From the NCBI RefSeq assembly GCF_000612545.2, contig NZ_CP097800.1, forward strand, positions 496,001-560,000: 64,000 nucleotides of DNA. Direction: 5' to 3'. The notes beneath the pieces are model-generated. The model was not told the DNA's origin, made no database searches, and saw only the letters and a list, made by a program, of their open reading frames with translations. This DNA comes from Streptomyces sp. PCS3-D2. Lineage in GTDB: Bacteria > Actinomycetota > Actinomycetes > Streptomycetales > Streptomycetaceae. Shown here in pieces: positions 47,699 through 58,533 of the stretch; the stretch's first letter is position 1, and each line of letters begins with the position of its first letter. The translations under genes and the position numbers were made by a program.

Positions 47699-49075
47699 TC
47701 AGTGGAATCGGCGCCGGTCGGCGGGCAGCCGCACCGCCGGCGCCCCGGAGACCGTACGGGCCTGGCCGGAAGCGGATTGCGGACCGCGCCCGAGGAGCGA
47801 GTCGAGGATCTCGCCCACCCGGACGGCGGTGTTGGACAGCAGGGACGAGGTGATGCCGTGGGTGTGCTCCGTCCCGCCCTGCACGTAGATCCCGCAGCGC
47901 AGTGCGGGGTCCGTCGCGATGCGGTAGTCGCGCCGGACCCGGACGCGCCCCTCGCCGTCACGCAGGCACCGCCCGGCGGCCTCACCGAGCAGGCCGAGGG
48001 GGTCTGCGGGACGGTACCCGGTCGCGAAGACCACGACGTCGGCGTCCAGCGGGGTCTCTTCACCGGTGACGAGGGACCGCACGGTCACGCGAACGCCCGC
48101 CGAGGTCTCCCGGAGGGCCGCCAGCCGGGAGACGTTGAGGAAGCGGAGGCGCTCGGTGCCCAGCACCTTCTCCCGGTACATCCGCCGGTACAGGTCGTCG
48201 ATCAGGTCGATGTCCACCACGGAGTAGTTGGTGTTGCCGTGGTAGTCCATGAGCCGGTGCTTGACGTCCTCCGGCGCGGCGAAGAACTCGCCCACGGCAT
48301 CCGGGTCGAAGATCCGGTTGGCGAAGCCGCTGTCGTCGGCGGGGCTGTACCCGTAGCGGGAGAAGACGGCGCAGACCTCGGCCTCCGGAAAACGGCGGTG
48401 CAGGTAGGCGACGTTCTCGGCGGCACTCTGCCCTGCGCCGACGACGATGAAGCGGGAGGGGGCGCCGCCGTCCAGGCCGTCGACCTTCGTCAGCAGATCC
48501 GAGTTGTGCCAGACGCGCTCGGTGCGTTCGACACCGTCCGGCATGAAGGGGCGCAGACCGGTGCCCAGCACGATGTTGCGGGCCCGGTGGAGGGCGAGTC
48601 CCTCCCCGGAGCGGACCGTGACGTCGAGGTGCTCCACCGCTCCGTCACGGGCGACGGGCGTGACGCCGACGACCTCATGTCCGTAGGAGACCAGACCGTC
48701 GACCTTGTCCGCTGCCCACTCGAAGTAGTCGTGGAACTCCACACGCAGCGGGAAGAGGTTCTTGTGGTTGATGAAGTCGACCAGCCGCCCCCTGCTCTTG
48801 AGGTAGCACAGGAAGCTGAACTCGCTCGCCGGGTTCCGCAGCGTCACCAGGTCCTTGAGGAAGCTCACCTGCATGGTCGCGTCGTCGATGAGCATCCCGC
48901 GGTGCCAGCCGAAGCGTGGCTGCTGCTCGAAGAAGCGGGCGTGGACCGCCTCCCGTCCGCCGACGCGTGCGTTGTGCTCGCTGACCGCGATGGCCATGGC
49001 CACGTTGGACGGCCCGAAGCCGATTCCAACGAGGTCGTGGACCACCGGGGATTCGCCAGGACGAACCTGTGCCAT
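47699..49075 (-). CDS. cchB: L-ornithine N5-monooxygenase
   Basis: 458 residues of the SidA/PvdA/IucD flavin monooxygenase family. The FAD motif is LVGIGFGPSNVAMAIA near the N-terminus, the substrate/FAD region MQVSFLKDLVTLRNPASEFS, the NADPH motif FIVVGAGQSAAENVAYLHRR, and the late DxxxFATGYRP motif. It hydroxylates the side-chain amine of ornithine, supplying hydroxyornithine directly to CchH module 3 and, after formylation by CchA, to module 1. An iron box lies 112 bp upstream (49187-49205). Divergent from cchA. Confidence 0.95.
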   Translation of the reverse strand: MAQVRPGESPVVHDLVGIGFGPSNVAMAIAVSEHNARVGGREAVHARFFEQQPRFGWHRGMLIDDATMQVSFLKDLVTLRNPASEFSFLCYLKSRGRLVDFINHKNLFPLRVEFHDYFEWAADKVDGLVSYGHEVVGVTPVARDGAVEHLDVTVRSGEGLALHRARNIVLGTGLRPFMPDGVERTERVWHNSDLLTKVDGLDGGAPSRFIVVGAGQSAAENVAYLHRRFPEAEVCAVFSRYGYSPADDSGFANRIFDPDAVGEFFAAPEDVKHRLMDYHGNTNYSVVDIDLIDDLYRRMYREKVLGTERLRFLNVSRLAALRETSAGVRVTVRSLVTGEETPLDADVVVFATGYRPADPLGLLGEAAGRCLRDGEGRVRVRRDYRIATDPALRCGIYVQGGTEHTHGITSSLLSNTAVRVGEILDSLLGRGPQSASGQARTVSGAPAVRLPADRRRFH

Positions 49076-49186
49076 GTCACTCCCATCTTGCGAGGACGGC
49101 CACCGAGCCGTGGGGACGCGCGACCGCGGGCCGGACCCCGGCGGACGCGGAACTCGGGCACGCCGACGACGTCACGACCATGAGAC

Positions 49187-49205
49187 TTAGGCAAGGCTAA
49201 GCTCA
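49187..49205. promoter_or_regulatory. Iron box for the cchB operon
   Basis: TTAGGCAAGGCTAAGCTCA matches about 14 of 19 positions of the iron box consensus, in the cchA-cchB divergent promoter region, 112 bp upstream of cchB. Confidence 0.75.
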
Positions 49206-49291
49206 TTTCCAGGACGCTGTCGATAGGCGGAGCGGACGGTCACCCTTCCGAGCGACCTTCAACTCCCTTGCGCACTAGGGCCATTGCACGC

Positions 49292-49310
49292 TTAGGCAAG
49301 CCTTGCTTTA
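49292..49310. promoter_or_regulatory. Iron box for cchA
   Basis: TTAGGCAAGCCTTGCTTTA is a dyad (arms agree at 7 of 9 positions) 36 bp upstream of cchA. It is weaker against the consensus than the other sites but shares the TTAGGCAAG half with the neighbouring box. Confidence 0.65.
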
Positions 49311-49346
49311 CTCGACGTGGCCAACCGCCTGCGCCGAGGAGGAACC

Positions 49347-50294
49347 ATGCGGGTCGTCATGTTCGGTTACCAGACCTGGGGGCACCGCACCCTGCAAGCC
49401 CTCCTGGACTCCGAGCACGACGTGGTCCTGGCCGTGACGCACCCCCGGAGCGAGCACGCCTACGAGAGGATCTGGAGCGACTCCGTCGCCGACCTCGCCG
49501 CAGAGCACCACGTCCCCGTCCTGCTCCGCGACCGCCCCGACGACGACGAGCTGTTCACGCGTCTGGAGGCGGCGAACCCGGACATCATCGTGGCCAACAA
49601 CTGGCGGACCTGGCTGCCCCCGCGCGTCTTCGGCCTCCCCCGCCACGGCACCCTGAACGTCCACGACTCGCTGCTGCCGAAGTACGCCGGCTTCTCGCCC
49701 CTGATCTGGGCGCTGATCAACGGTGAAACCGAAGTCGGCGTCACGGCGCACATGATGAACGACGAACTCGACGCCGGCGACATCGTGCGGCAGGAGGCCG
49801 TCCCGGTGGGGCCGAAGGACACCGCCACCGACCTCTTCCACCGGACCGTCGACCTCATCGCGCCGGTCACGGTAGGCGCCCTCGGCCTCATCGCCTCCGG
49901 GCAGCGGGAGTTCGTGCGCCAGGACCGGTCGCAGGCCAGCTTCTTCCACAAGCGGTCCGTCGAGGACAGCCGCATCGACTGGACCTGGTCCGCGGAGGAA
50001 CTGGACCGTCTGGTACGGGCCCAGTCCGAGCCCTACCCGAGCGCCTTCACCTTCCACCGGGGCAGGCGGATCGAGGTCCTGGCCGCCTTCGTGTCGCAGG
50101 GCCGCTACGGCGGCACGCCCGGCCGCGTCTTCTACCGCGAGGGCGACGGCGTGGTGATCGTCGCGGGCGCCGACGCCCGCTCCGGCCGCAACCACGGGCT
50201 GGCCATCACCCGGGTGCGGACCGAGGACGGGCGCGAGCTGCCGGCCGGCCGGTACTTCACCTCGATGGGCGGATACCTGACCGGGCGCCCCTGA
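49347..50294 (+). CDS. cchA: Hydroxyornithine formyltransferase
   Basis: 315 residues with a methionyl-tRNA formyltransferase-like fold. The formyl-folate catalytic triad is readable: Asn in IIVANNW, His in GTLNVHDSLLPKYAGFSPLI, and Asp in MNDELDAGDIV. A C-terminal domain follows (RVFYREGDGVVIVAGADA). It transfers formyl from N10-formyl-tetrahydrofolate to N5-hydroxyornithine, giving the first building block of coelichelin. GAGGAGG before ATG 49347 decides against the longer GTG start at 49317. Divergent from cchB with two iron boxes in between. Confidence 0.95.
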   Translation: MRVVMFGYQTWGHRTLQALLDSEHDVVLAVTHPRSEHAYERIWSDSVADLAAEHHVPVLLRDRPDDDELFTRLEAANPDIIVANNWRTWLPPRVFGLPRHGTLNVHDSLLPKYAGFSPLIWALINGETEVGVTAHMMNDELDAGDIVRQEAVPVGPKDTATDLFHRTVDLIAPVTVGALGLIASGQREFVRQDRSQASFFHKRSVEDSRIDWTWSAEELDRLVRAQSEPYPSAFTFHRGRRIEVLAAFVSQGRYGGTPGRVFYREGDGVVIVAGADARSGRNHGLAITRVRTEDGRELPAGRYFTSMGGYLTGRP

Positions 50295-50308
50295 GCACCG
50301 GCTCCTCC

Positions 50309-50340
50309 AACACACCAACACACCAACACACCGACGCACC
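50309..50340. repeat. Tandem octamers AACACACC, three perfect and one degenerate
   Basis: Three perfect copies (50309-50332) are followed by GACGCACC (50333-50340). The array starts 14 bp after the cchA stop codon. The remaining gap up to 50517 holds no gene that I recognise. Confidence 0.85.
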
Positions 50341-50517
50341 GGCCGGGGCGCGGCGACACCGTGGAAGGCCGTCGCCCGGCACCACTGCCCGGGTTCCGGA
50401 AGGCCGCCGCCCGCGTACGGCGAGAGCAGCGCCGTGGGGTGCGGCGGACACCACTCCACCGCACCCCGCTCACCGCGCGCCGCCGGGCCCCTCAGCCCGG
50501 CGGCGGACCAGGGTCCC

Positions 50518-51552
50518 TCATCGGCCCTGGTCGTACGTGTGGAACCCGCGGCCGCTCTTGCGGCCCAGGAGGCCCGCCTGCACCATCCGCGACAGGAGCG
50601 GGGGCGGGGCGTAGAGGGGTTCCTTGAACTCGTCGTAGAGCGATTCGGCGATGGCGGCGACGGTGTCCAGGCCGATCAGGTCGGCGAGCCTGAGCGGCCC
50701 CATCGGGTGGGCGCAGCCCAGTTCCATGCCCGTGTCCACATCGGTCGCGGTGGCGAAGCCGGACTCGGTCATGCGGATCGCCGAGAGCAGGTACGGGACG
50801 AGGAGGGCGTTGACGACGAAGCCGGCCCGGTCGGTGGAGTGGACGACCGTCCTGCCCAGGACGTCACGGGCGAAGGCCTCCACGGCCCCGACGGTCTCCC
50901 GGGAGGTGTGGAGCGAGGAGACGACCTCCACGAGGGGGAGCACGGGGACGGGGTTGAAGAAGTGCAGTCCCACGACCCGGTCGGCGCGGCCCGTGGCCAT
51001 GCCCAGGCGCATGACCGGCAGGGAGGAGGTGTTGGTGGCGAGGATCGCCGCAGGATCCTCCACGATCTTGTCGAGGGCCGCGAAGGTCTCCGTCTTGATC
51101 GCGGTGTTCTCCGTGACGGCCTCGACGACCAGCTGCCGGTCGGCGAGTTCGTCGAGGCTACCGGCGAAGACCAGCCCGGCGAGGGCGTCTTCGGCGGAGA
51201 TCCGGTCCAGCTTTCCGCGCTGGACGGCGCGTTCGAGGGACATGGCGACCCGTTCGCGCGCGGCCAGGGCCGCGCCGGCGTCGACCTCGCAGACGACGGT
51301 GTCGAGTCCCGCGCGGGCGCAGACCTCGGCGATTCCGGCGCCCATCCGCCCGCCGCCGACGATGCCGACGCGGCGGATCGGGGCGGCGCCCGCGGCGTCC
51401 TCGGCCGGCCCCTGCGGGGCCGCGGCCCGGTGGCCGCGCGGGCTCGCATCGCAGTGCGGCGGGACGCCGCTGACGTGCGCGGGGAACGCGTCGTGACGTT
51501 CGGCCGGTGCCGCGCGGGCCGGGTCCCGGGGCGTGGTCGCGGTGGTGGACAT
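50518..51552 (-). CDS. 3-hydroxybutyryl-CoA/3-hydroxyacyl-CoA dehydrogenase
   Basis: 344 residues. The Rossmann motif is [20 protein letters not shown] near residue 62, the catalytic region [20 protein letters not shown] carries the His, and the C-terminal domain shows [20 protein letters not shown] and [15 protein letters not shown]. It interconverts 3-hydroxyacyl-CoA and 3-oxoacyl-CoA with NAD. An N-terminal extension of about 57 mostly Ala/Pro residues precedes the domain. AGGAGA before ATG 51552 supports that start. It lies 96 bp downstream of isocitrate lyase on the same strand, so both probably serve acetate or fatty-acid metabolism. Confidence 0.93.
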   Translation of the reverse strand: MSTTATTPRDPARAAPAERHDAFPAHVSGVPPHCDASPRGHRAAAPQGPAEDAAGAAPIRRVGIVGGGRMGAGIAEVCARAGLDTVVCEVDAGAALAARERVAMSLERAVQRGKLDRISAEDALAGLVFAGSLDELADRQLVVEAVTENTAIKTETFAALDKIVEDPAAILATNTSSLPVMRLGMATGRADRVVGLHFFNPVPVLPLVEVVSSLHTSRETVGAVEAFARDVLGRTVVHSTDRAGFVVNALLVPYLLSAIRMTESGFATATDVDTGMELGCAHPMGPLRLADLIGLDTVAAIAESLYDEFKEPLYAPPPLLSRMVQAGLLGRKSGRGFHTYDQGR

Positions 51553-51648
51553 GCGGTCTCCTGACGGAGGCGGGACGGGAGCGGGTGGGCGGAGCGGGAA
51601 GGTGGAGCGGGAAGGTGGAGGAGAGGACCGGGGAGCCGGGGAGACGGA

Positions 51649-52938
<1,290 letters not shown>

Positions 52939-53173
52939 GACCGTCACCGTCTCCGTGAGTAGCTGGGGCTGCCAATGCTGTCGCCGGGCACGGCAAGCCA
53001 TTGGCACTGTGTGCCCGAACCTTGGGTCGCGGCCGCCGAACCCCACCATGGACGGAGCTGAGCAATGCGCCGGGCGGCCGAGCCGGACTGCCGGAATATC
53101 CGACATCAGGGAGCGATTCACGCCCCGACCGCCCGTCTCGGCCGCCGGGGTCCGGCGGTCCGCAGGACGACTC

Positions 53174-53194
53174 TGACACTGGCACCGAGTGTCA
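53174..53194. promoter_or_regulatory. Perfect inverted repeat between aceA and the RamB-like gene
   Basis: TGACACT (53174-53180) and AGTGTCA (53188-53194) are perfectly complementary with a 7-base spacer. The element lies in the 384-bp divergent region (52939-53322) between isocitrate lyase and its presumed regulator and is a candidate operator. Nothing else in that region stands out. Confidence 0.6.
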
Positions 53195-53322
53195 ACAAGG
53201 AGTGCTGTCTGCCAAGTTCTGCGCATCTTCCCGCCGGTTTCTGCCATGCTTGCGAAGCTTCGGGGGAGGCGTGGTCGCCCATGCCCCGGAGCCCGGCCGA
53301 AGGGCCCGAGGAGGGGGTGTGG

Positions 53323-54729
53323 GTGAGCAAGACCTACGCGGGGGCGCGCCTGCGGCGGCTGCGCGAGGAACGCCGGATGAGCCAGGCGGAACTGGCCCGG
53401 GTCCTCGGCATCTCGCCCAGCTACCTCAACCAGATGGAGCACGACTCCCGCCCGCTGACCGTCCCGGTACTGCTCCGGCTGACCGAGGCATTCGGCGTCG
53501 ATCCCGGCTTCTTCTCCGAGCGTGACACCAGCCGGCTCGTGGCCGACCTGCGCGAGGCGCTCGCCGGAGAGGTCGCGCAGGCCCGGGTGTCCCCGTCCGA
53601 CCTGGCCGAGCTGGCCCAGCGGATGCCGGCCGTCGCGTCCGTGCTGGTGGACCTGGGCCGGCGCAGCCAACTGCTCGCGGAGCGGCTCTCGGAGACGGCG
53701 GACGGCAGGGACGGGGCGGGGGGCGTCGCGCCACGCTCGCCCCACGAGGAGATCCGCGATTTCTTCTACCGGCGGCAGAACTACCTGCACGACACCGACA
53801 CGGCCGCCGAAGCGCTGGCGCGGGAGATCGGCATCGAGCGCGGGGACGTGCTGCGCGTGCTGGCGGACCGGCTCTCCGGCCGGCACGGGATCCGGCTGAC
53901 GACCGGCTCCGACCGCCTCCACCACTTCGACGCGGGCGCGCGGGTCCTGCGCCTGTCCGGCCGACTGCGGCCTGGCCAGCAGGCGTTCCGGATGGCCACC
54001 CAGCTCGCGCTGGTGGAGCAGGGAGCCGAGCTGGACCGGCTGGCTGCCGAGGACTTCCCGCCCGGCTCCCCCGCGCACGGCCTGGCCCGGATCGGCATCG
54101 CGAACTACTTCGCGGCCGCGCTGATCCTCCCGTACGGCGTCTTCCACGCGGCAGCCGAGGAGTTCCGGTACGACATCGACCGGCTCACCGACCACTTCGG
54201 CCTCGGCTACGAGACTGTCTGCCACCGCCTCAGCACCCTGCAACGCCCCAGGCTGCGCGGGGTGCCCTTCTCGTTCGTACGGGTCGACCGGGCCGGGAAC
54301 ATGTCCAAGCGGCAGTCCGCCACCGGATTCCACTTCTCCCGTGCGGGCGGTACCTGCCCACTGTGGAACGTCTACGAGGCCTTCGCCGCGCCCGGTCGCA
54401 TCCACGTCCAGATCGCCGCCATGCCCGACGGGCAGCGGTACCTGTGGACCGCGCGTTCCGTGACCCGCCACCGCGGCGGCTGGGGCGAACCCGGCAAGAC
54501 CTTCGCGATCGGCCTCGGCTGCGAGATCCGGCACGCCTCCCGGCTGGTGTACTCCGACGGCCTCGACCTCGGCAACGTCTCCGCCGCCACACCCATCGGC
54601 ATGGGCTGCCGCCTGTGCGAACGGCTCGACTGCCCCCAGCGGGCCGTCCCTCCGCTCGGCCGCGCCCTGGCGGTCGACGAGAACAGCAGCACCTTCATCC
54701 CCTACCCCGTGGTCCGCGAGAAGGACTGA
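53323..54729 (+). CDS. ramB: ScfR/RamB-type short-chain fatty acyl transcriptional regulator
   Basis: 468 residues. The N-terminal XRE HTH is [40 protein letters not shown]. An IrrE/ImmA-like domain is centred on [20 protein letters not shown] and [20 protein letters not shown]. The C-terminal domain has the Cys-containing [12 protein letters not shown] and [15 protein letters not shown], typical of this acyl-CoA-responsive family. RamB relatives control isocitrate lyase and acetate genes, consistent with the divergent aceA. GTG 53323 is preceded at 8 nt by GAGGAGG and gives the family-typical start (SKTYAGARL); longer starts at 53281 and 53317 exist. Confidence 0.93.
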   Translation: MSKTYAGARLRRLREERRMSQAELARVLGISPSYLNQMEHDSRPLTVPVLLRLTEAFGVDPGFFSERDTSRLVADLREALAGEVAQARVSPSDLAELAQRMPAVASVLVDLGRRSQLLAERLSETADGRDGAGGVAPRSPHEEIRDFFYRRQNYLHDTDTAAEALAREIGIERGDVLRVLADRLSGRHGIRLTTGSDRLHHFDAGARVLRLSGRLRPGQQAFRMATQLALVEQGAELDRLAAEDFPPGSPAHGLARIGIANYFAAALILPYGVFHAAAEEFRYDIDRLTDHFGLGYETVCHRLSTLQRPRLRGVPFSFVRVDRAGNMSKRQSATGFHFSRAGGTCPLWNVYEAFAAPGRIHVQIAAMPDGQRYLWTARSVTRHRGGWGEPGKTFAIGLGCEIRHASRLVYSDGLDLGNVSAATPIGMGCRLCERLDCPQRAVPPLGRALAVDENSSTFIPYPVVREKD

Positions 54730-54848
54730 TCCGACGGAGGGGCGGGCGACCGATGGGAGATCCGCCGGAACCGGGCGGGGGCCGCAACCGACCACCTGAC
54801 CGGAACCGGCGGGGCGTCGTCCCCGAGAGCGAATCCTCGGATCAGGGA

Positions 54849-55103
54849 ATGTCGATGACCGAAGAACAGCAGTCCGCAGTGCAGGCGCCCGCGTCCACAC
54901 AGCGATGGGGCCCTCCCCCGGCGCTGACCGGCTTCGCGGTGCTGCTCCTCGCGCTGTTCGCCCTCGCGTACGGGATCGGGGCGGCGGCCGGTCCGGTGGC
55001 GCCCGGCATGCGCAGCACCGTCGGCGACGCCGACCCCGCCGCGCCGGGCGGCATGGACGGCATGAGCGGCGGCACGGCCGGCGTGCACGGCGGCGGGCGA
55101 TGA
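54849..55103 (+). CDS. Small membrane protein with Met/His-rich tail (copper operon)
   Basis: 84 residues. One central transmembrane helix, [20 protein letters not shown], is followed by a tail containing [20 protein letters not shown] and GVHGGG. The Met and His residues could bind Cu(I) outside the membrane, which is inference. The stop overlaps the start of the P-type ATPase as ATGA (55100-55103), so the two are translationally coupled. Small proteins of this kind precede copper ATPases in other Streptomyces as I recall. Confidence 0.75.
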   Translation: MSMTEEQQSAVQAPASTQRWGPPPALTGFAVLLLALFALAYGIGAAAGPVAPGMRSTVGDADPAAPGGMDGMSGGTAGVHGGGR

Positions 55104-57454
55104 CGGCGGAAGGCGGCACGGTCGCCGGGGTGACCACCGACCTGGTCATCCGCGGCATGACCTGCGCGGCGTGCGTGAACCGGGTGGAGAAGCGCCTGTC
55201 CCGCATCGAGGGGGTGACGGCCTCGGTGAACCTGGCCACCGGCCGGGCCCGCGTCCACCACCCGGCGGGCGTCACGGCCGAGGACCTCATGGCCGCGGTC
55301 GAGAAGGCGGGCTACGAGCCGGAGTGGATACCGCCGCCCGTGCCCCGGGGCGGGACCGGCCCAGGCGCCCCGGGCGGTACGGCCCGCCCCTCGGGTTCCG
55401 CCGGTGCGGCCGGCCCGGAAGATCCGGACGATCCGGCAGGTCCAACGCGCGAGGAGGCCCGCAAGGACCGCGAACGCCTGCTGATCACCGCCTTGCTCTG
55501 CCTGCCCGTCCTCGTGCTGTCGATGGTGCCCGCCTTGCAGTTCCGCAACTGGCAGTGGCTGTGCCTCGTACTGGCCGCCCCCGTGGCCGTCTGGAGCGCC
55601 TGGCCGTTCCACCTGAGGGCGGCCCGCGGACTGCGGCACGCGGCGGCCACCATGGACACCCTCGTCTCGCTCGGCGTCATCGCCTCCTTCGCCTGGTCCC
55701 TGTACGCGCTGTTCCTCGGCGGGGCGGGCGATCCGGGCATGCGCATGCCGTTCAGCCTGCTCCCGTCGGCCGGAGCGGAGGTCGCGCACCTCTACCTCGA
55801 AGCGGCCGTGGCCGTTCCCCTCTTCGTACTGACCGGCCGCCATCTGGAGGCGCGCGCCCGGCGCGGCACGGGTGCGGCGCTGCGCTCCCTCGCCGGGCTG
55901 GCCGCCAAGGACGTCACCGTGCGCGAGGAGGGCGGGGAGCGCCTGCTGCCCATAGCGGAGCTGGTGCCGGGGCAGGGCTTCGTCGTCCGGCCCGGGGAGC
56001 GGGTCGCCACCGACGGCGTCGTGGTGTCCGGCCGTTCGGCCCTGGACCTGTCACTGATCACCGGGGAGAGCGACCCGGTAGAGGTCGGCCCGGGACGTCC
56101 GGTGGTGGGCGGCGCCGTCAACATGGGCGGACTGCTCCTCGTCGAGGCCACGGCGGTCGGCGCCGACACCCGGCTGGCCCGGATCACGCGCCTGGTCACC
56201 GAGGCACAGGCGGGCAAGGCCCGGGCACAGCGCCTGGCCGACCGGGTGGCGGGCGTCTTCGTCCCGGCGGTGCTGTCCCTGGCGGTGACCGTGCTGGGCT
56301 TCTGGCTCGGCGCCGGAGCAGATCCCCAGGCGGCCGTCACCGCGGCCGTCGCGATCCTCGTCGTGGCCTGCCCGTGCGCCCTCGGCCTGGCCACCCCGAC
56401 GGCCCTGATGGCCGCCACCGGCCGGGGCGCCCGGCTCGGCATCCTGGTCAAGGGGCCGCGGTCCCTGGAGGCCCTGCGACACGTCGACGTGATCGTCCTG
56501 GACAAGACCGGCACGCTGACCACGGGGCACATGTCCGTCGTACGGGTGACGGAGACCGCCGGTGGGATCGGCAGGGAGGCGGTCCTCCGGCTGGCCGGGG
56601 CGGTGGAGCAGGGCTCCGAGCACCCGCTGGGCCGCGCGATCGCCTGCTACGCGCAGCGCGCCGCGGACCGGGGTCCGCTCCCGGGAGTCGTCGGCTTCCT
56701 GGCCGTGCCCGGCAGCGGCGTGACGGGGATCGTGGAGGGCCGCCGGGTGGAGGTGCGCACTCCGGGCGGCGGCCTGCCCGCCTCGCTGGCGCAGGCACTG
56801 GCCGATGCGGAGGCTGCCGCGCTCACCCCGGTCCTGGTCCGGGTGGACGGCTTCGACGAGGCGCTCATCGCGCTGGGCGACGTCCTGCGGCCCGGCAGCT
56901 ACCGGGCGGTGGACCGGCTGCGGCACCTCGGCGTGGAGCCGGTCCTGGCCACCGGCGACCGGGAGGCCACCGCCCGGGCCGTCGCTCGCGATCTCGGCAT
57001 TGCACGGGTGCACGCCCACTGCACTCCGGAGGGCAAGGCGGCGCTGGTGCGGGAGTTGCGGAGCGGGGGCCGCCGGGTAGCCGTGATCGGGGACGGGGTC
57101 AACGACGCCGCGGCCCTGGCGGAGGCGGATCTCGGCATCGCGATGGGCAGCGGCACGGACGTGGCCATCGGGGCCGCCGACGTGACCCTCGTACGGGGCG
57201 ACGTCGAGGCGGTCGCCGACGCGGTCCGCCTCGCCCGCCGCACGCTGGCGACGATCCGCCTCAACCTGGTCTGGGCGTTCGGCTACAACGCGGTGACCGT
57301 CCCCTTGGCGGCGGTGGGGCTGCTGGCCCCGATGCCGGCCGCCGCCGCCATGTCCGCCAGCTCGGTCCTCGTCGTGGCCAACAGCCTGCGCCTGCGCACC
57401 TGGCAGCCCGCGCCGCGCCGGCCGGGCGCCCCCGTCGGAAGGGTTTCCCGTTGA
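55100..57454 (+). CDS. copA: Copper-translocating P1B-type ATPase
   Basis: 784 residues. The N-terminal heavy-metal-associated domain has [13 protein letters not shown] (Cys 22 and 25). A Gly/Pro-rich linker and eight transmembrane helices follow. The metal-binding CPC is in [16 protein letters not shown] near residue 423, the phosphorylated Asp in [12 protein letters not shown] near residue 468, the nucleotide-domain His-Pro in [11 protein letters not shown], and the hinge in [23 protein letters not shown] plus a CxxC HMA domain indicates Cu(I) export. It sits in the middle of a three-gene operon and overlaps its neighbours at both ends. Confidence 0.95.
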   Translation: MTAEGGTVAGVTTDLVIRGMTCAACVNRVEKRLSRIEGVTASVNLATGRARVHHPAGVTAEDLMAAVEKAGYEPEWIPPPVPRGGTGPGAPGGTARPSGSAGAAGPEDPDDPAGPTREEARKDRERLLITALLCLPVLVLSMVPALQFRNWQWLCLVLAAPVAVWSAWPFHLRAARGLRHAAATMDTLVSLGVIASFAWSLYALFLGGAGDPGMRMPFSLLPSAGAEVAHLYLEAAVAVPLFVLTGRHLEARARRGTGAALRSLAGLAAKDVTVREEGGERLLPIAELVPGQGFVVRPGERVATDGVVVSGRSALDLSLITGESDPVEVGPGRPVVGGAVNMGGLLLVEATAVGADTRLARITRLVTEAQAGKARAQRLADRVAGVFVPAVLSLAVTVLGFWLGAGADPQAAVTAAVAILVVACPCALGLATPTALMAATGRGARLGILVKGPRSLEALRHVDVIVLDKTGTLTTGHMSVVRVTETAGGIGREAVLRLAGAVEQGSEHPLGRAIACYAQRAADRGPLPGVVGFLAVPGSGVTGIVEGRRVEVRTPGGGLPASLAQALADAEAAALTPVLVRVDGFDEALIALGDVLRPGSYRAVDRLRHLGVEPVLATGDREATARAVARDLGIARVHAHCTPEGKAALVRELRSGGRRVAVIGDGVNDAAALAEADLGIAMGSGTDVAIGAADVTLVRGDVEAVADAVRLARRTLATIRLNLVWAFGYNAVTVPLAAVGLLAPMPAAAAMSASSVLVVANSLRLRTWQPAPRRPGAPVGRVSR

Positions 57455-58044
57455 TCAACGACCTGCTGCGGAAGGTGAACGGGACGGTGGGCGGGACGGT
57501 GAGGCGGACGGTGCGCCGGGCCGCGGCCCGCGCGGTGAAGGCGGTCGCGGAACGCGGCGGATCCGGCCGCCGGGGTATACGCGACGGGCTGTTCGCCGCC
57601 CTGGTTCCCGTGACGGCGTGTCTGGTGATGCTGGTGGCGCTGACGGCCTGGACCAGGGCGGGAGCAGCCGGCAGCCCGGCCCGGATCGACGTCGGTGTCG
57701 GACAGGTCTTCCTCCCGCACGCCGGCGAGGAGCGCACCACGGCCGTCTTCCGGATCGCCAACACCGGTGGATCCGACGACCAGCTGGTCTCGGTGTCCTC
57801 GCCGACCGCCTACCAGATCGTGCTCAACCGGCACGAGCTCGGCGGGACCGGCGACGCGACGCGCGCGGTCGCCTCGGCGGACATCCCGGCGGGCACCGTC
57901 GTGCACATGACTCCGGCCACCCTGGACCTGACGGTCGCGGTGAAGACCCGCCGCGAGGTGGGCGAGCTCGTCCCGTTCGTCCTGCACTTCCGGCGCAGCG
58001 GCCCGGTGGACGCGGTGGCGTTCGTGGTGCGCCCCGCCGGCTGA
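57451..58044 (+). CDS. PCu(A)C-like copper chaperone homologue lacking the canonical ligands
   Basis: 197 residues from TTG 57451, whose TGA overlap with the copA stop (TTGA) and GGAAGG 8 nt upstream support the start. After a basic N-terminus a membrane segment (LFAALVPVTACLVMLVALTA) anchors the protein. The exported part follows the PCu(A)C fold: TTAVFRIANTGGSDDQLVSV, SSPTAYQIVLNRHEL, SADIPAGTVVHMTPATLDL. The H(M)x10Mx21HxM copper motif is mostly lost: only the His of RHEL is clear and the terminal HxM is replaced. It may deliver copper differently or have a structural role. GTG 57475 is an alternative start. Confidence 0.8.
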   Translation: MINDLLRKVNGTVGGTVRRTVRRAAARAVKAVAERGGSGRRGIRDGLFAALVPVTACLVMLVALTAWTRAGAAGSPARIDVGVGQVFLPHAGEERTTAVFRIANTGGSDDQLVSVSSPTAYQIVLNRHELGGTGDATRAVASADIPAGTVVHMTPATLDLTVAVKTRREVGELVPFVLHFRRSGPVDAVAFVVRPAG

Positions 58045-58164
58045 GCCCGGTGGGACGGCCGCCCGCGGCCCGGCCAGGACAGGGCGGCCGGGCGGGCTTA
58101 GCGTGGCAGGTGGGAAGTCGGCCGCCGCCGGCGAACCGCGGACGTCACGGCAGGAGGGTCGGCC

Positions 58165-58407
58165 ATGAGTACGGTGCACGGGCACGCGGATGCCTACGAG
58201 GTGGTCTTCGCGGCCGCGGACGGGGTCGGGCAGGACGTCGTCCGGATGACCCGCACCAACGCGGCGGGACCGGGCGGGCACCCCGTCTACGAGGACGCCA
58301 CCGGCATCGTCCGGGCGGAGATCAGCAGCGGCGGCGAGGTCCGGGTCCTGGTGACCGGCGGGGGCCAGGACCCGGCCCGCGTGCTGCGGGCCCGGCCGGT
58401 GCCCTGA
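58165..58407 (+). CDS. DUF6296-family protein
   Basis: 80 residues: YEVVFAAADGVGQDVVRMTR, PGGHPVYEDATGIVRAEISS, GEVRVLVTGGGQDP. The PGGHPVY-D-TGIVRAEI core is that of DUF6296, small Streptomyces proteins of unknown function. GGAGGG lies 8 nt before ATG 58165. A perfect hairpin follows at 58484-58523. Confidence 0.82.
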   Translation: MSTVHGHADAYEVVFAAADGVGQDVVRMTRTNAAGPGGHPVYEDATGIVRAEISSGGEVRVLVTGGGQDPARVLRARPVP

Positions 58408-58483
58408 GGCTCGGTGCCGCCGCCCCGGACGCCCGCCACCACCGCGGATCCGGCGTGCGCCGAGGTCCACCTCGGTGGGCCGT

Positions 58484-58523
58484 GCGGGCCGGCGGAGCGC
58501 CCCGTGGCGCTCCGCCGGCCCGC
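58484..58523. terminator. Bidirectional terminator hairpin
   Basis: Perfect 17-bp arms GCGGGCCGGCGGAGCGC (58484-58500) and GCGCTCCGCCGGCCCGC (58507-58523) with a 6-base loop, between the convergent DUF6296 and amidohydrolase genes. Confidence 0.8.
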
Positions 58524-58533
58524 GATCGGCGTT

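Noticed and set aside
45511-48063. Single 850-codon frame that would fuse cchD to upstream sequence
   Set aside because: The upstream 480 codons are out-of-frame shadow of cchB/cchC. The ATGA overlap at 46599-46602 marks the true cchD start.
54905-58044. Long +1 frame through copA to the PCu(A)C gene suggesting a fusion protein
   Set aside because: Only its last part (from 57451) is coding. Upstream it is the out-of-frame shadow of copA.
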